From positions 575,345-639,344 of the forward strand of contig NVVD01000001.1 in the NCBI GenBank assembly GCA_002402105.1: a DNA stretch of 64,000 nucleotides, written 5' to 3'. The DNA is from Candidatus Cloacimonadota bacterium (GTDB lineage: Bacteria > Muiribacteriota > UBA6191). Position 1 is the stretch's first letter; the number at the start of each line of letters is the position of its first letter. Shown one piece after another: positions 33,079-42,002 of the stretch. Made by a program: the position numbers and the translations under genes. A model generated the notes under the pieces. The model was not told where the DNA came from, did not search any database, and was given only the letters and a program-made list of their open reading frames with translations.

Positions 33079-34116
33079 ATGAGATATCTTGTGCTATTAT
33101 TTATTATAAATTTTAATAACTTTGCTTCGAGTGAATTAGATTTAAAACTATTTGAAAGACAAAGTCTTCACTATTTAAGGCAGAATGATTGGAGAAAGTC
33201 ATTTCACTCTTTATTTGGTGCTTTGCATGAAGCTAAAAAAAATTCAAAAGATGAATTAAGATTAAAGATTAAACTGGCTCATCTTTACTTTCATTTTAAT
33301 AAATCTCTTGGAGACGCAGAAGGTTACTATAAACAAGCATTGCAGATTGATCCATATTCTTTAAGTGCTTATCTTGGTATTGGTAATATATATTTTGAAA
33401 GAAAACAATATAGACAAGCAATTCATTATTTTGAAATGGCAATTAAGTATCATAAAAATAGTTATTTAGCATATAGTTCGGTAGCCATGGGATTTTATGA
33501 ACTAGGAGAAGCTGAAAGAGCAACTCATTTATATAAAACGGCCTTACAAAAAAAACCAGATGATATCGTAAGTTTAAATAATTTAGGCAATATAGCTTTA
33601 GATGATTTAAATTTATCTTTAGCAGCAGACTATTATGAAAAAGCAATTGAAATAAACCAAAATTTTCAAACAGGTCATAGTAATTTGGCTAATGTTTATT
33701 TATATCAAAAGAAATATGAATTAGCAAAAAAGCATTTTAAAAGAGCTTTAGAAATTTATTATGAAGATGCATCAGTTCATTCAAATCTTGCAAACCTTTA
33801 TTATGAAAAGAGGTTAATTGAAAGGGCAAAGTATCATTTAAAAAAGGCTTTATATTATGAAGATCATCCTGTATACCATAATAATTTAGCTGTAATGGAA
33901 AAGTTTACCAGAGAGTATAAAACAGCAGGGGCAGAATATGGAAAAGCCCTCAAAAGAAATTCACATTATTCAAATGCTCGTAAAAATTCAGTATTTTTTA
34001 AAAATAGATCTATGAGAATTAGAAAAACTTTAAATGATAGACAAAAGCCTTTTCAGGCAAGAAGATTTGTTAGAGGAGAATGGAGACAAAGAGAGCATCG
34101 CTTTTTAGAAAAATAA
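33079..34116 (+). CDS. Exported TPR-repeat protein
   Basis: 345 residues with a short signal peptide (MRYLVLLFIINFNNFAS). About seven tetratricopeptide repeats follow between residues ~65 and 300, with clear 34-residue periodicity and typical A-Y-x-G/A-L-x-N-L elements (LSAYLGIGNIYFERKQYRQA, IVSLNNLGNIALDDLNLSLA). The last ~40 residues are Arg/Lys-rich. TPR proteins scaffold complexes; this one is probably periplasmic. Two bases separate it from the ferredoxin. Confidence 0.85.
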   Translation: MRYLVLLFIINFNNFASSELDLKLFERQSLHYLRQNDWRKSFHSLFGALHEAKKNSKDELRLKIKLAHLYFHFNKSLGDAEGYYKQALQIDPYSLSAYLGIGNIYFERKQYRQAIHYFEMAIKYHKNSYLAYSSVAMGFYELGEAERATHLYKTALQKKPDDIVSLNNLGNIALDDLNLSLAADYYEKAIEINQNFQTGHSNLANVYLYQKKYELAKKHFKRALEIYYEDASVHSNLANLYYEKRLIERAKYHLKKALYYEDHPVYHNNLAVMEKFTREYKTAGAEYGKALKRNSHYSNARKNSVFFKNRSMRIRKTLNDRQKPFQARRFVRGEWRQREHRFLEK

Positions 34117-34215
34117 TGTCTTTGAGAATTTAAGCTAGGCTCTGTACAATGAATATGTGAGGATCAAAATTAAATTATATTGACAAAATAGATCAAAATT
34201 AACTAATATTTATCT

Positions 34216-34377
34216 ATGGAACTAACCTTCTTAGAAATACTACCAATTTTAAAAAACTTTTCCTTGGGTTTAGTTTATGTCTTGTTGCCTATTTTTTTGT
34301 CTTTAATTTTAATAAGAAAATTTACTTTGATAATAAAAGAAAGCTCACAAGAAGTTCCAACAGACCATTCAGTTTAA
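34216..34377 (+). CDS. Small single-pass membrane protein
   Basis: 53 residues, ATG 34216 to TAA 34377. One clear transmembrane helix (LGLVYVLLPIFLSLILI) is followed by a short charged tail (KESSQEVPTDHSV). No convincing ribosome-binding site. It overlaps the convergent gene at 34369 by nine bases. Plausible but unproven as a gene. Confidence 0.4.
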   Translation: MELTFLEILPILKNFSLGLVYVLLPIFLSLILIRKFTLIIKESSQEVPTDHSV

Positions 34378-34998
34378 AGATTTTTCAAATTTATACTTTT
34401 TACTAGGTTTTAAATCAGGTAACTCACCTTCATAACCTTCAAAGTGTTGATCTTGTAAAAACTGAACCCAATCATGTTTATTAAATCTACTGACTCCAGT
34501 ATGATTTGGAAATAAAAATTGAATTAAATGTGAATAGTCTTGATTGAATTGATGAAAATTAATCTCTTTTGAGGCTTCCATATTAATTAATAAAAACTTT
34601 TTATTTTTTTTCCACGATAACTTACAATTTAAAAAAAAACCGTCACTATCTTTTAATTGATTGAGTACTTTTTGATTAAATGGGGAGTATATTGTAGCTT
34701 TTAAGCTTAGGGTTTCATGAGTTCTAATAAAGCTAAATGGCAATATTTTTAAATACCCCATATGATTTTCTATACGAAGAGGTAGAGTTTTACTAAGCAA
34801 TGAAACATTTAAATAAAATGATGAAGAGATATATTTTTCAATAGAAATAGCTAACTCGATTAAAGATGGTTCTAAATAATATTTTTTATCAAAGGTTTCA
34901 CTTTTTAAAAACTGGTCAACTGTAAAATGAGATAAGTTTGAACAAGAAATGTTTGTAAGAAAAAGAAAATAGAATATAATATTTTTGATATTATGCAT
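34369..34998 (-). CDS. Hypothetical exported protein, possible lipoprotein
   Basis: 209 residues. The start (MHNIKNIIFYFLFLTNISC) is a signal peptide ending in Cys at residue 19; the -3 to -1 positions (N-I-S) are a poor lipobox match, so lipidation is uncertain. The mature protein is mixed alpha/beta with many Lys, His and Phe and no recognised motif. Transcribed alone, divergent from the gene at 35230. Confidence 0.5.
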   Translation of the reverse strand: MHNIKNIIFYFLFLTNISCSNLSHFTVDQFLKSETFDKKYYLEPSLIELAISIEKYISSSFYLNVSLLSKTLPLRIENHMGYLKILPFSFIRTHETLSLKATIYSPFNQKVLNQLKDSDGFFLNCKLSWKKNKKFLLINMEASKEINFHQFNQDYSHLIQFLFPNHTGVSRFNKHDWVQFLQDQHFEGYEGELPDLKPSKKYKFEKSLN

Positions 34999-35038
34999 TT
35001 GTTAAATATCGGAAGATATAAACGGTTTTAATATACAT

Positions 35039-35088
35039 AAAACAAGTCTTTTTTTATACTTTAGTTTGAATATTCTAAAACTTGTTTT
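35039..35088. repeat. 9-bp inverted repeat in a divergent intergenic region
   Basis: AAAACAAGT and ACTTGTTTT with a 32-base spacer, in the 231-base gap between divergent genes. Regulatory role possible; no other evidence. Confidence 0.3.
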
Positions 35089-35229
35089 TAGCTATAGCCT
35101 GAGTCATTGATTTGAGCTATAAATTGTCGATATAAAATTGAAAGTATAAAAATTATTAATTGAATATTCAAGATTATCTAGTAAGCCTAGGTTTTTTCTA
35201 ATGTATTTGGGTATAGAAATGGTTTAGAT

Positions 35230-36177
35230 ATGAAAAACTTTTTTGAAAAATTAAAAGAAAAGCTAGCTTCTTTAAAAAAGAAAAAAAAGGCAGATGGTAC
35301 TGCTGTCGCAACAGATGATATTTCAGTCGATGATAGCGTAGAAACCAGTGGAGAGGAAGCTAAGCCAAAAACAGAAGAAAAAAAGCCAAAAAATAAGAAA
35401 AAAATAATTACTATTATTTTGATAGTGATTTTTACACTTAGTTTCTTTTTTGGTGGAGGTTATTTTGCTTATCAGTATTTTAGAGACTTTCCAAAAGTTG
35501 AAGCTGCTGGCAATAAATTTTTTAAATTGCTCAGAAAAAAACGATACAATCAAACCTATATGAGTATGACTAAAAGCTTTAGAGAGAAAGTAAATGAAAA
35601 AGAATTTAAATTTTCTATATTGGGGTCTTCATATTTGTTTGAAAATATTTTAAAAGTTGAAGCAGATGAAAATAGGTATGTAAAAAAAGGAAAACGTTTT
35701 AAACTTCAAGGGAAAGTTATTTATAAAGATAAATCTGAGGGTACTTTCAAACTTATTTTGATCAAAGGAAAAGTAAAAAAAAGGTCCACTTATTTAGTGG
35801 ATGGCTTTGAGGTTGTTTCAAAATCTAATGAAAAAAAAGTTAGAAAAATGTCTTATAAAGCAGTGCTTGAATTTCTAAAAACCTTAAGTGGTAATAATTT
35901 GAATTCTTTTAAAGGGTTTTTTCATCCAAGTGTAGAAAAGCGTATGGGAAAAGAAGCAGGGGTTAGATTTCATGTGATGCATTCTAAGCATAAAGAAGCA
36001 GGATATACGAACCATACATACTTAGAAAAAGATGTAGAGGTAAAATATAATACTCAAATTACTTATACGGGAACTTCTAAAACAAAATTAGGTTCAGAGT
36101 TTATTGGTAAAATTACTGTTTATTATGATAAAGGTTCTTGGCATATCATAGGCTTTAGTTTTCAACCAAAAAATTAA
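35230..36177 (+). CDS. Membrane-anchored NTF2-like protein
   Basis: 315 residues. N-terminal cytoplasmic stretch with a Lys-rich helix (KEKLASLKKKKK), an acidic linker, then one membrane helix (~58-80, IITIILIVIFTLSFFFGGGY). Outside the membrane follow two stretches that read like NTF2-fold modules of the DUF3887/DUF4864 kind (AAGNKFFKLLRKKRYNQTYM and then VLEFLKTLSGNNLNSFKGFF). Role unknown. Its stop shares a TTAA with the convergent phosphoesterase gene. Confidence 0.6.
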   Translation: MKNFFEKLKEKLASLKKKKKADGTAVATDDISVDDSVETSGEEAKPKTEEKKPKNKKKIITIILIVIFTLSFFFGGGYFAYQYFRDFPKVEAAGNKFFKLLRKKRYNQTYMSMTKSFREKVNEKEFKFSILGSSYLFENILKVEADENRYVKKGKRFKLQGKVIYKDKSEGTFKLILIKGKVKKRSTYLVDGFEVVSKSNEKKVRKMSYKAVLEFLKTLSGNNLNSFKGFFHPSVEKRMGKEAGVRFHVMHSKHKEAGYTNHTYLEKDVEVKYNTQITYTGTSKTKLGSEFIGKITVYYDKGSWHIIGFSFQPKN

Positions 36178-37007
36178 ATAATAACTTTTTTAATAGCATA
36201 TTTTATTTGTTCTTCTGGTTTTTTTGTAACCCATTCAGCAGTATAACCTACGGGGTTTAAAATAACTCTTATATCATTAATGACTTGGTCAAATTGACGA
36301 TGAACATGACCAGATATAAAATAAGAAACCTTGTGCTTTTCAAGTAATTTTTGATATAGGTTAGAGCCCATAAATGCTCCAAAATATTCTTTATCCCAAT
36401 TTTTTTTAGTGAAGTTAAAAATTTCATGATGACTAGGGAAATGACTACAACAAAAAATTTTTTTATTTTGAGCAAGTTGTAAATGAGATTCAAGTTCTTG
36501 ATAAAAGTATTTAGAAATCTCAAAATCATTTTTAAGGTTTGGAAAGTCTATATATTTAGAGTCTTGCCAGATTTTGTTTTTATATTGTTTTTTTTGAAAG
36601 TCATTAGTAGTAAAAGGATGATTTTTTGGCATTAAACTATAGTCATACCAAAGGGGTGAACCAACAAAAATCCAGTTATCTAAAATAAAAGGCTGAGTTG
36701 GCAAATAATGCCAGTTGTTTTGGGTAGAAATCTTAGGAAGATGAACTTTATATTTATCCCAAGCATTAGTAGTTTTGTCTATTCGGTTCCATAAATCATG
36801 ATTACCAGGTAAAATTAACTTTGGACAGTTAAGATCTTTAAATAAACTTAATGCTAGATGAAAGTCTTTTAAAGACTCAGCAAGGTCTCCACATATTATG
36901 AGGACATCAGGAGTATCTCTTTTACACTCTTCATACAGTAAATACCAAAGCTCTTGATTTTTAATATGATGGTCAAAGTGTATGTCTGAACTAAAATATA
37001 CTTTCAT
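36174..37007 (-). CDS. Calcineurin-type metallophosphoesterase
   Basis: 277 residues. All motifs of the two-metal phosphoesterase fold are present: SSDIHFDHH (Asp and His ligands), ICGDLAE, LPGNHDLWN, CSHFPSH and FISGHVHRQFD. No signal peptide. Substrate unknown. Its ATG overlaps the stop of the radical SAM gene (ATGA), so the two are translationally coupled and may act on the same molecule. Confidence 0.9.
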   Translation of the reverse strand: MKVYFSSDIHFDHHIKNQELWYLLYEECKRDTPDVLIICGDLAESLKDFHLALSLFKDLNCPKLILPGNHDLWNRIDKTTNAWDKYKVHLPKISTQNNWHYLPTQPFILDNWIFVGSPLWYDYSLMPKNHPFTTNDFQKKQYKNKIWQDSKYIDFPNLKNDFEISKYFYQELESHLQLAQNKKIFCCSHFPSHHEIFNFTKKNWDKEYFGAFMGSNLYQKLLEKHKVSYFISGHVHRQFDQVINDIRVILNPVGYTAEWVTKKPEEQIKYAIKKVII

Positions 37008-38095
37008 AATTTACAACATCTAGAGCAAGCACTACTTTGCTTATTTGTAATTGAATGCCTAAATTTTTGGTATTTTTCTGAGTTCCATATTTCTTTCATG
37101 GTGTGATTAGTAATATTACCCATAGGTTCTTGTAAAAATTGACAAGACTTAATTTCTCCGTCGGGGTATAAAAAGGTAGAGTGCCAAATAAAATGGCACT
37201 TTCGGGAGCTTTTAAAGTTATTTGTATGCCAAGAATCAAGTTCATTCATTGATAAATCTGGGGCAAATTGATATGGAAATGGACTTTTTTCAAAATTTAC
37301 TTTTTTAAGAGTTTTTAGATATTGTTTCATGTCAAAGTTATTTAAATACGAGTAGGCTTTTGTATTTAAAAAGTCATGTTGTTTTGCATATTGTTTATGT
37401 TGTTCTATCTCAATTGAAGTTAGATAATTTAAGTGAGTAAATTTAATGCCTGTAATAGGTAAACCTTTAATATCTTGAAAAACTTGATCTATGTTTTCAA
37501 TTAAAGAAGGGGTTAAAATTAGATTTAAAAAAATTTTACAATCTTTTTGGTAGTGTGAAAACATAGAAATATTTTCTAATAAAGACTTAAAAGCTCCTTG
37601 TTTTAGAACTTCTTTATCATGGTTTTTAGCATCTCCCATAATAGAAAAGATAATTGCACAAAGAGCATTTTTTTGAAATTTTTCTAATACTTTTGGGCTT
37701 ATCAATAAACCATTAGAAACTAATGAAGATCTCATTTTTTGTTTGTGAATTTCATTGATAATTTGTGGTAGCTCTTTTTTGGCGAATGGTTCTCCTCCAG
37801 AAAAATGCCAATCAGGAGAGAAGCTTCTACATTGTTGAATAAAGGTCAATATGGTTTCAAGGCTTAAGTCTGTTTTATTACTTGTAGTTAAAGCATCGTG
37901 AGCATGACAAACTTCACACCTTAAATTGCATTTCATGGAGATTAAAAAGTTAATTAGCTTTGGATATGTAATGGTTTTATTTAAAATTTTACTTTCAAAA
38001 AAAGTGTGCGAAGCCATTTTAAAATAATTAATATTTCTTATAAATGGAGAATGAAAGCGAGCTTTTTGAATATTTGAGAAGTTAAAAAAGGACAT
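37004..38095 (-). CDS. Radical SAM protein with SPASM-like C-terminus
   Basis: 363 residues from the ATG at 38095, chosen for GGGGAT just upstream; 29 upstream codons are dropped. C-x3-C-x2-C (CNLRCEVC) binds the 4Fe-4S cluster that cleaves S-adenosylmethionine, and HFSGGEPF is the GGE motif for SAM. The C-terminus has a Cys-rich SPASM-like region (DGEIKSCQF and a final CSRCC). SPASM proteins often modify peptides or act as maturases. Coupled to a metallophosphoesterase by ATGA overlap. No precursor peptide gene was recognised. Confidence 0.88.
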   Translation of the reverse strand: MSFFNFSNIQKARFHSPFIRNINYFKMASHTFFESKILNKTITYPKLINFLISMKCNLRCEVCHAHDALTTSNKTDLSLETILTFIQQCRSFSPDWHFSGGEPFAKKELPQIINEIHKQKMRSSLVSNGLLISPKVLEKFQKNALCAIIFSIMGDAKNHDKEVLKQGAFKSLLENISMFSHYQKDCKIFLNLILTPSLIENIDQVFQDIKGLPITGIKFTHLNYLTSIEIEQHKQYAKQHDFLNTKAYSYLNNFDMKQYLKTLKKVNFEKSPFPYQFAPDLSMNELDSWHTNNFKSSRKCHFIWHSTFLYPDGEIKSCQFLQEPMGNITNHTMKEIWNSEKYQKFRHSITNKQSSACSRCCKL

Positions 38096-38209
38096 ATATC
38101 CCCATTTTACTATGTAGTTTATAGTACTACAAGAAGATGACAAATAATTATGTATTATGAAAAGTAGAAACTCTATTAACATGGAGTTTTATTTGCTTAG
38201 CATAAAAGT

Positions 38210-38953
38210 ATGAAAACTATTTACATTTGGTGTAGATATTCTTTTTTATGGTGTATGATTCATTTAATGAAAATTAAGCTAATATATATACTTCTTTTTT
38301 TTAACTCTATTTTGTATGCATTTACTTTTGACTTTTACTATGGCAATGGAGTTGGTTTCAGTTTAAGTAAGGGTTTTAAAAGTTTTGAAAACTTAGATCC
38401 AGAAGTAAAATCTTACCTAAAAAAAGAGTTTGTTACAAATATTTCTTTGTGGAAAAACCGTAGAAACCTAATAGCTAAAAATAGATTTATTTTATTTTCT
38501 AAAAAACCATTATTAGAGTCAAAAATAGTTTTTGAATTTGAAGTTTTAGATTACCCGATATATAAACAACCCGAGCAAAAAAAGCTTCAAACAATGTTAT
38601 CTAGTAGATTGGCTCAACTTTTTACAAAACGTGGTTTTGACTCATTAGATGACATATCTAGTAAGCCTCTATATTTTGAAGGCTTTTCTGGTTTACTATT
38701 GAAGTCACATTTAATGAAAAAATCTGAAGAGTATATAGCTTATATAACTGTTATACCATGTAAAGAATATGCGATATTTATATCAATTATTAGTAAAAAA
38801 GAAAACTCTTCTCAAATAGAAAATGAATATAAATTAATAGCAAAAAGTTTTATGGGTTTTCGTTATCTAAAAGAAAAGGTAAACTCTTTTATTATATTTT
38901 TTCAAATTGTTCTTTTATCTTTGTTTTTTCTTCTTTATCGAGCTAAGTTTTAA
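38210..38953 (+). CDS. Hypothetical exported/membrane protein
   Basis: 247 residues as drawn. In-frame ATGs at 38255 and 38267 are better starts for a signal peptide (MKIKLIYILLFFNSILYA) and none has a clear ribosome-binding site. The mature part is soluble and ends in a C-terminal membrane helix (FFQIVLLSLFFLLYRAKF), so it is likely anchored in the inner membrane facing the periplasm. No recognised family. Its stop shares a TTAA with the convergent gene at 38950. Confidence 0.55.
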   Translation: MKTIYIWCRYSFLWCMIHLMKIKLIYILLFFNSILYAFTFDFYYGNGVGFSLSKGFKSFENLDPEVKSYLKKEFVTNISLWKNRRNLIAKNRFILFSKKPLLESKIVFEFEVLDYPIYKQPEQKKLQTMLSSRLAQLFTKRGFDSLDDISSKPLYFEGFSGLLLKSHLMKKSEEYIAYITVIPCKEYAIFISIISKKENSSQIENEYKLIAKSFMGFRYLKEKVNSFIIFFQIVLLSLFFLLYRAKF

Positions 38954-40251
38954 TTTTTTGATTCAATCCAATTTTTTATAATTAAAATAACTCGTGCTGA
39001 AACAATTCCTTTTGTATGAAGGTTTTGTTTGGTTTGCAAAACTTGACCGACATGAAAAATATGATTTAATTCTGGAAAGTTATAAGTTGTTACCTTTTGA
39101 GTTTCTAGAATGTCTTCAAATATAGGGATATCACTAGGGTTTTGAGAGTAATCTTCACCAGCATTTAAAAGTAGAAACTCAGTAGAAATATTTGAATTTA
39201 TTTTTTTTGGTTGGTACTTGGTTAATTTTTTAAAATAAGAAGAAGGGTAAGAAAAAAAATCTTCATTTAAACTTTTTTTACTTTTAAAAAAGTTTTCAAT
39301 TCGTTGGTGTAAACTTAGTAATAGCTTCTCACTATTATTTTTGTTATTTAAGAAAAACTCTTCTTTTTCAAAAAGTGTATATAAAGGATGTCTAAAACTA
39401 GGGTTGAGTAAGATAAATTGGTCAAAAACTTTTTGAGTAGCTAAATAGGAGCTAAAATAACTAGAAAAACCGTTTAAAACTAAAGTAATCTGAGTATTTT
39501 TTAATTGGGGGTGTGATCTAATTTTAAAAATGGCTCCATATAAATCTCGTAAAATTTCCCAAGCTGGTGTGAGAGCTTTTTTTGTCTGTGCTTGATATAT
39601 ATAACTACGTTTATTAAATAAAAAGCTAGCAATTGAATTAGATGCAAGACCTTCTGCAATATCACGATAATATGGATTAACTCCTGTTTTATGATAAAGG
39701 TTTTGAGGTCCAAAATCATGTAAAAATAAAAGAGTATTTGTAACTTTTGTATCATTTGGAAGATATACTTTTGCCTGTAATGGTGAAGACTTGCCTCCAA
39801 ATTCAATCAATTCAAAATGAAATTTTTGCTTTTTTACGTAGGGAGGGGTTTTATACTCTGGAGGTTTTATTTCACTAGTATCAATAAATTGAAAAGACTT
39901 AATCTTGGCATTGTAAAAGAAGTTAAATTGCAAAGCTAACTTTTGATTTTTCATCTGGACAAGAACTTTTAGTGTTAGAGAATTATCGCCTTTTTTCTTG
40001 GTAAAATATAAAATTTCTTGAAAAGGGCCATGTTTTTTCTCTTGATATAACCAAGTATTTTGTAAAGATTTAATTAAGGCTTCTTTTTGAAAATTGTCAG
40101 AAAAATATTGACTTGACTGTATAAAATGATGCTTAGAAAATGAGTCTAAAACTTGAAATAAGTTTTTAACATAAAGATCAGAGCTATCATTTTGAAAAGA
40201 ATGCGAAATTGTGAAATTAAGAAAAAATAGAAGTAAAATTAATTTGTTCAT
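38950..40251 (-). CDS. Exported alpha/beta hydrolase with DUF3887-like N-terminus
   Basis: 433 residues with a signal peptide. Residues ~25-130 look like the DUF3887 NTF2-type module that precedes many secreted esterases. Residues ~145-433 are an alpha/beta hydrolase: NTLLFLHDFGPQ for the oxyanion-hole strand, then LVLNGFSSYFSS at the nucleophile elbow, where G-F-S-S-Y is close to G-x-S-x-G but ends in Tyr; Asp in NAGEDYSQ and His in ELNHIFH complete a plausible triad. The altered elbow makes activity uncertain. Two bases after the elbB stop on the same strand. Confidence 0.75.
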   Translation of the reverse strand: MNKLILLLFFLNFTISHSFQNDSSDLYVKNLFQVLDSFSKHHFIQSSQYFSDNFQKEALIKSLQNTWLYQEKKHGPFQEILYFTKKKGDNSLTLKVLVQMKNQKLALQFNFFYNAKIKSFQFIDTSEIKPPEYKTPPYVKKQKFHFELIEFGGKSSPLQAKVYLPNDTKVTNTLLFLHDFGPQNLYHKTGVNPYYRDIAEGLASNSIASFLFNKRSYIYQAQTKKALTPAWEILRDLYGAIFKIRSHPQLKNTQITLVLNGFSSYFSSYLATQKVFDQFILLNPSFRHPLYTLFEKEEFFLNNKNNSEKLLLSLHQRIENFFKSKKSLNEDFFSYPSSYFKKLTKYQPKKINSNISTEFLLLNAGEDYSQNPSDIPIFEDILETQKVTTYNFPELNHIFHVGQVLQTKQNLHTKGIVSARVILIIKNWIESKN

Positions 40252-40253
40252 TT

Positions 40254-40919
40254 TTAAATCATACTGATAACTTTTTCTACTAAAGCATCGATACCTTTAT
40301 GTACGTCAGAAATGTTTTGACCAACCATGTAAGCAGGTGTTGTTACAATTTTATGAGTTGTATCTACACAGATTTCATGTACAGATTTGCTTTCGTGATT
40401 ACAACCAAGAATTTTTAGAGCCTCTGAAGTGTCTTCATCATTACCAATTGTAAGTGAAAGTTTTGAGTTATTGCCGAGTTCTTTATTTAAAAGAGCTAAA
40501 AGCACAGGAGAAATACAAATTGCTCCAATGGGTCGGTTATATTTTTTAAACTCTAATAAAAAGTTAGATAGTTCTTCTAGTACAAGAGCTTTAGAGCCAA
40601 TAAATGCGAAATTAGAGAGATTTTTCGCAGCTCCAAAACCACCAGGTAAAATAATGGCATCAAACTGACTTGGATCACTTTCAGATAAAGATGTAACTGC
40701 ACCTCTTGCAATTCGAGCAGACTCAATGAGTACATTTCTTTTTTCATTCATTTCTTCACCGTTTTGATGGTTGATAACATGATGTTGATCAATATTTGGT
40801 GCGAGAATATGGACCTCTTGGTTTCTTTGGTCTAATGCTAATAAAGTTAAGACAGCTTCATGAATTTCAGAACCATCAAATACACCACACCCAGATAATA
40901 TTACAGCAATTTTTCCCAT
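40254..40919 (-). CDS. elbB: ElbB-type DJ-1/PfpI family protein
   Basis: 221 residues from the ATG at 40919, where GGAG sits at good spacing; the longer frame adds eight codons without one. It has the ElbB opening KIAVILSGCGVFDGSEIHEA, then DAIILPGGFGAAKNLS and GAICISPVLLALL with the nucleophile-elbow Cys. ElbB is a glyoxalase-like member of the DJ-1/PfpI superfamily, once tied to isoprenoid synthesis; it is cytoplasmic. About 220 residues is the usual length. Same strand as the following hydrolase gene, with two bases between. Confidence 0.92.
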   Translation of the reverse strand: MGKIAVILSGCGVFDGSEIHEAVLTLLALDQRNQEVHILAPNIDQHHVINHQNGEEMNEKRNVLIESARIARGAVTSLSESDPSQFDAIILPGGFGAAKNLSNFAFIGSKALVLEELSNFLLEFKKYNRPIGAICISPVLLALLNKELGNNSKLSLTIGNDEDTSEALKILGCNHESKSVHEICVDTTHKIVTTPAYMVGQNISDVHKGIDALVEKVISMI

Positions 40920-40962
40920 ATTTTCTCCTAATTTTGGGGACATTATATACTAATGGTAAACA

Positions 40963-41994
40963 CTATGCATCTTTACTCAATTGTAAATAAATATTTTCAT
41001 GTTTTTTAATAGATTCTTTTAAAGAATAAATATTTAATTCAAAGTTTTGAGGGATAAAGTTTTGTAACTTACAAGCAGAAGATATTTTATGAACACCATT
41101 TAAACAGCTATAATCAGTTGAAATAGGGCTATTATATAAAATGACCTCTGTTTTAGCACTTAGTGCTTCTTGTAAAACAATAGGCCCAGTTTCTTTCCAG
41201 AGAGAGGGTATAATAAGAGCTTTATATTGTGATAATAGTGACTTATTAGTCATTAAACCTTTATGTTTTACAAAGTGAGGAACTTTTTGAGTAAAGCTAT
41301 TAGGAGAATAAATGTGTAATTCTTCATTAAAGGCTACTTTTTGTAAATCTTCTATGAGTTGAAATATTCCCTTATGGTTTGCAAGAGTTCCAAGGTATAC
41401 GAAGCTTTTTTTTATTTGATGGTTTGTATTTTGTTGGGGGACTGCATAATGAATGATATTACACTTATAATGATATTTTTTGGGTATTAACTTTAGGAGC
41501 TCTTGATTGGGTAAAATAATTTTTTTGACAAACTTTAAAAAAATTTCAACTTTTTTTGATCGAAAATAAAAAAAAGCTGGGAGAAAAACTCCTTTTATAT
41601 TATTAGAGTTACACAGGCTACACTTAAAAAAAGCTGGAGATTTGCATATACTTTTTGTTTCATGATAGTAAGTGCTTTTTTGACAGAATAAATAATAGTC
41701 ATGTAGGGTAAATATACAAGGAATCTTTTGAGCGAGCTGAATCAAACTATTTAATCCATAGGGTTGTATTTGATGAATATGTATGGCTTCACAGTCTACT
41801 TTTTTGTGAAGGAATTTTGTTTGAAAATGGTTTATCAATGGGTATGGTTCAAGTAAATTAAAATACTTTGCATCTAATAATTGATGTGAAAAGCGCTTAG
41901 ATTTATTTTTTTTAAAAAATAAGTCATTGATAAACTCAACGCCACCAACTCTATTTTCAAGAGTTTGGTCTAGCAGGTGGCAAATTTTAATCAT
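40963..41994 (-). CDS. Glycosyltransferase, GT4/GT1 type
   Basis: 343 residues. GT-B fold: VGGVEFINDLFF near the N-terminus, FTLHDYYLFCQK with the acceptor His-Asp, FVYLGTLANHKGIFQLIEDL at the start of the C-terminal domain, and PSLWKETGPIVLQEALSAKT containing the E-x7-E nucleotide-sugar motif. Four Cys in the middle (CKSPAFFKCSLC) are typical of some family-4 members. Presumably transfers a sugar during envelope or exopolysaccharide synthesis, together with the two glycosyltransferases at 45137 and 46245. Confidence 0.88.
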   Translation of the reverse strand: MIKICHLLDQTLENRVGGVEFINDLFFKKNKSKRFSHQLLDAKYFNLLEPYPLINHFQTKFLHKKVDCEAIHIHQIQPYGLNSLIQLAQKIPCIFTLHDYYLFCQKSTYYHETKSICKSPAFFKCSLCNSNNIKGVFLPAFFYFRSKKVEIFLKFVKKIILPNQELLKLIPKKYHYKCNIIHYAVPQQNTNHQIKKSFVYLGTLANHKGIFQLIEDLQKVAFNEELHIYSPNSFTQKVPHFVKHKGLMTNKSLLSQYKALIIPSLWKETGPIVLQEALSAKTEVILYNSPISTDYSCLNGVHKISSACKLQNFIPQNFELNIYSLKESIKKHENIYLQLSKDA

Positions 41995-42002
41995 TATGGA
42001 TA

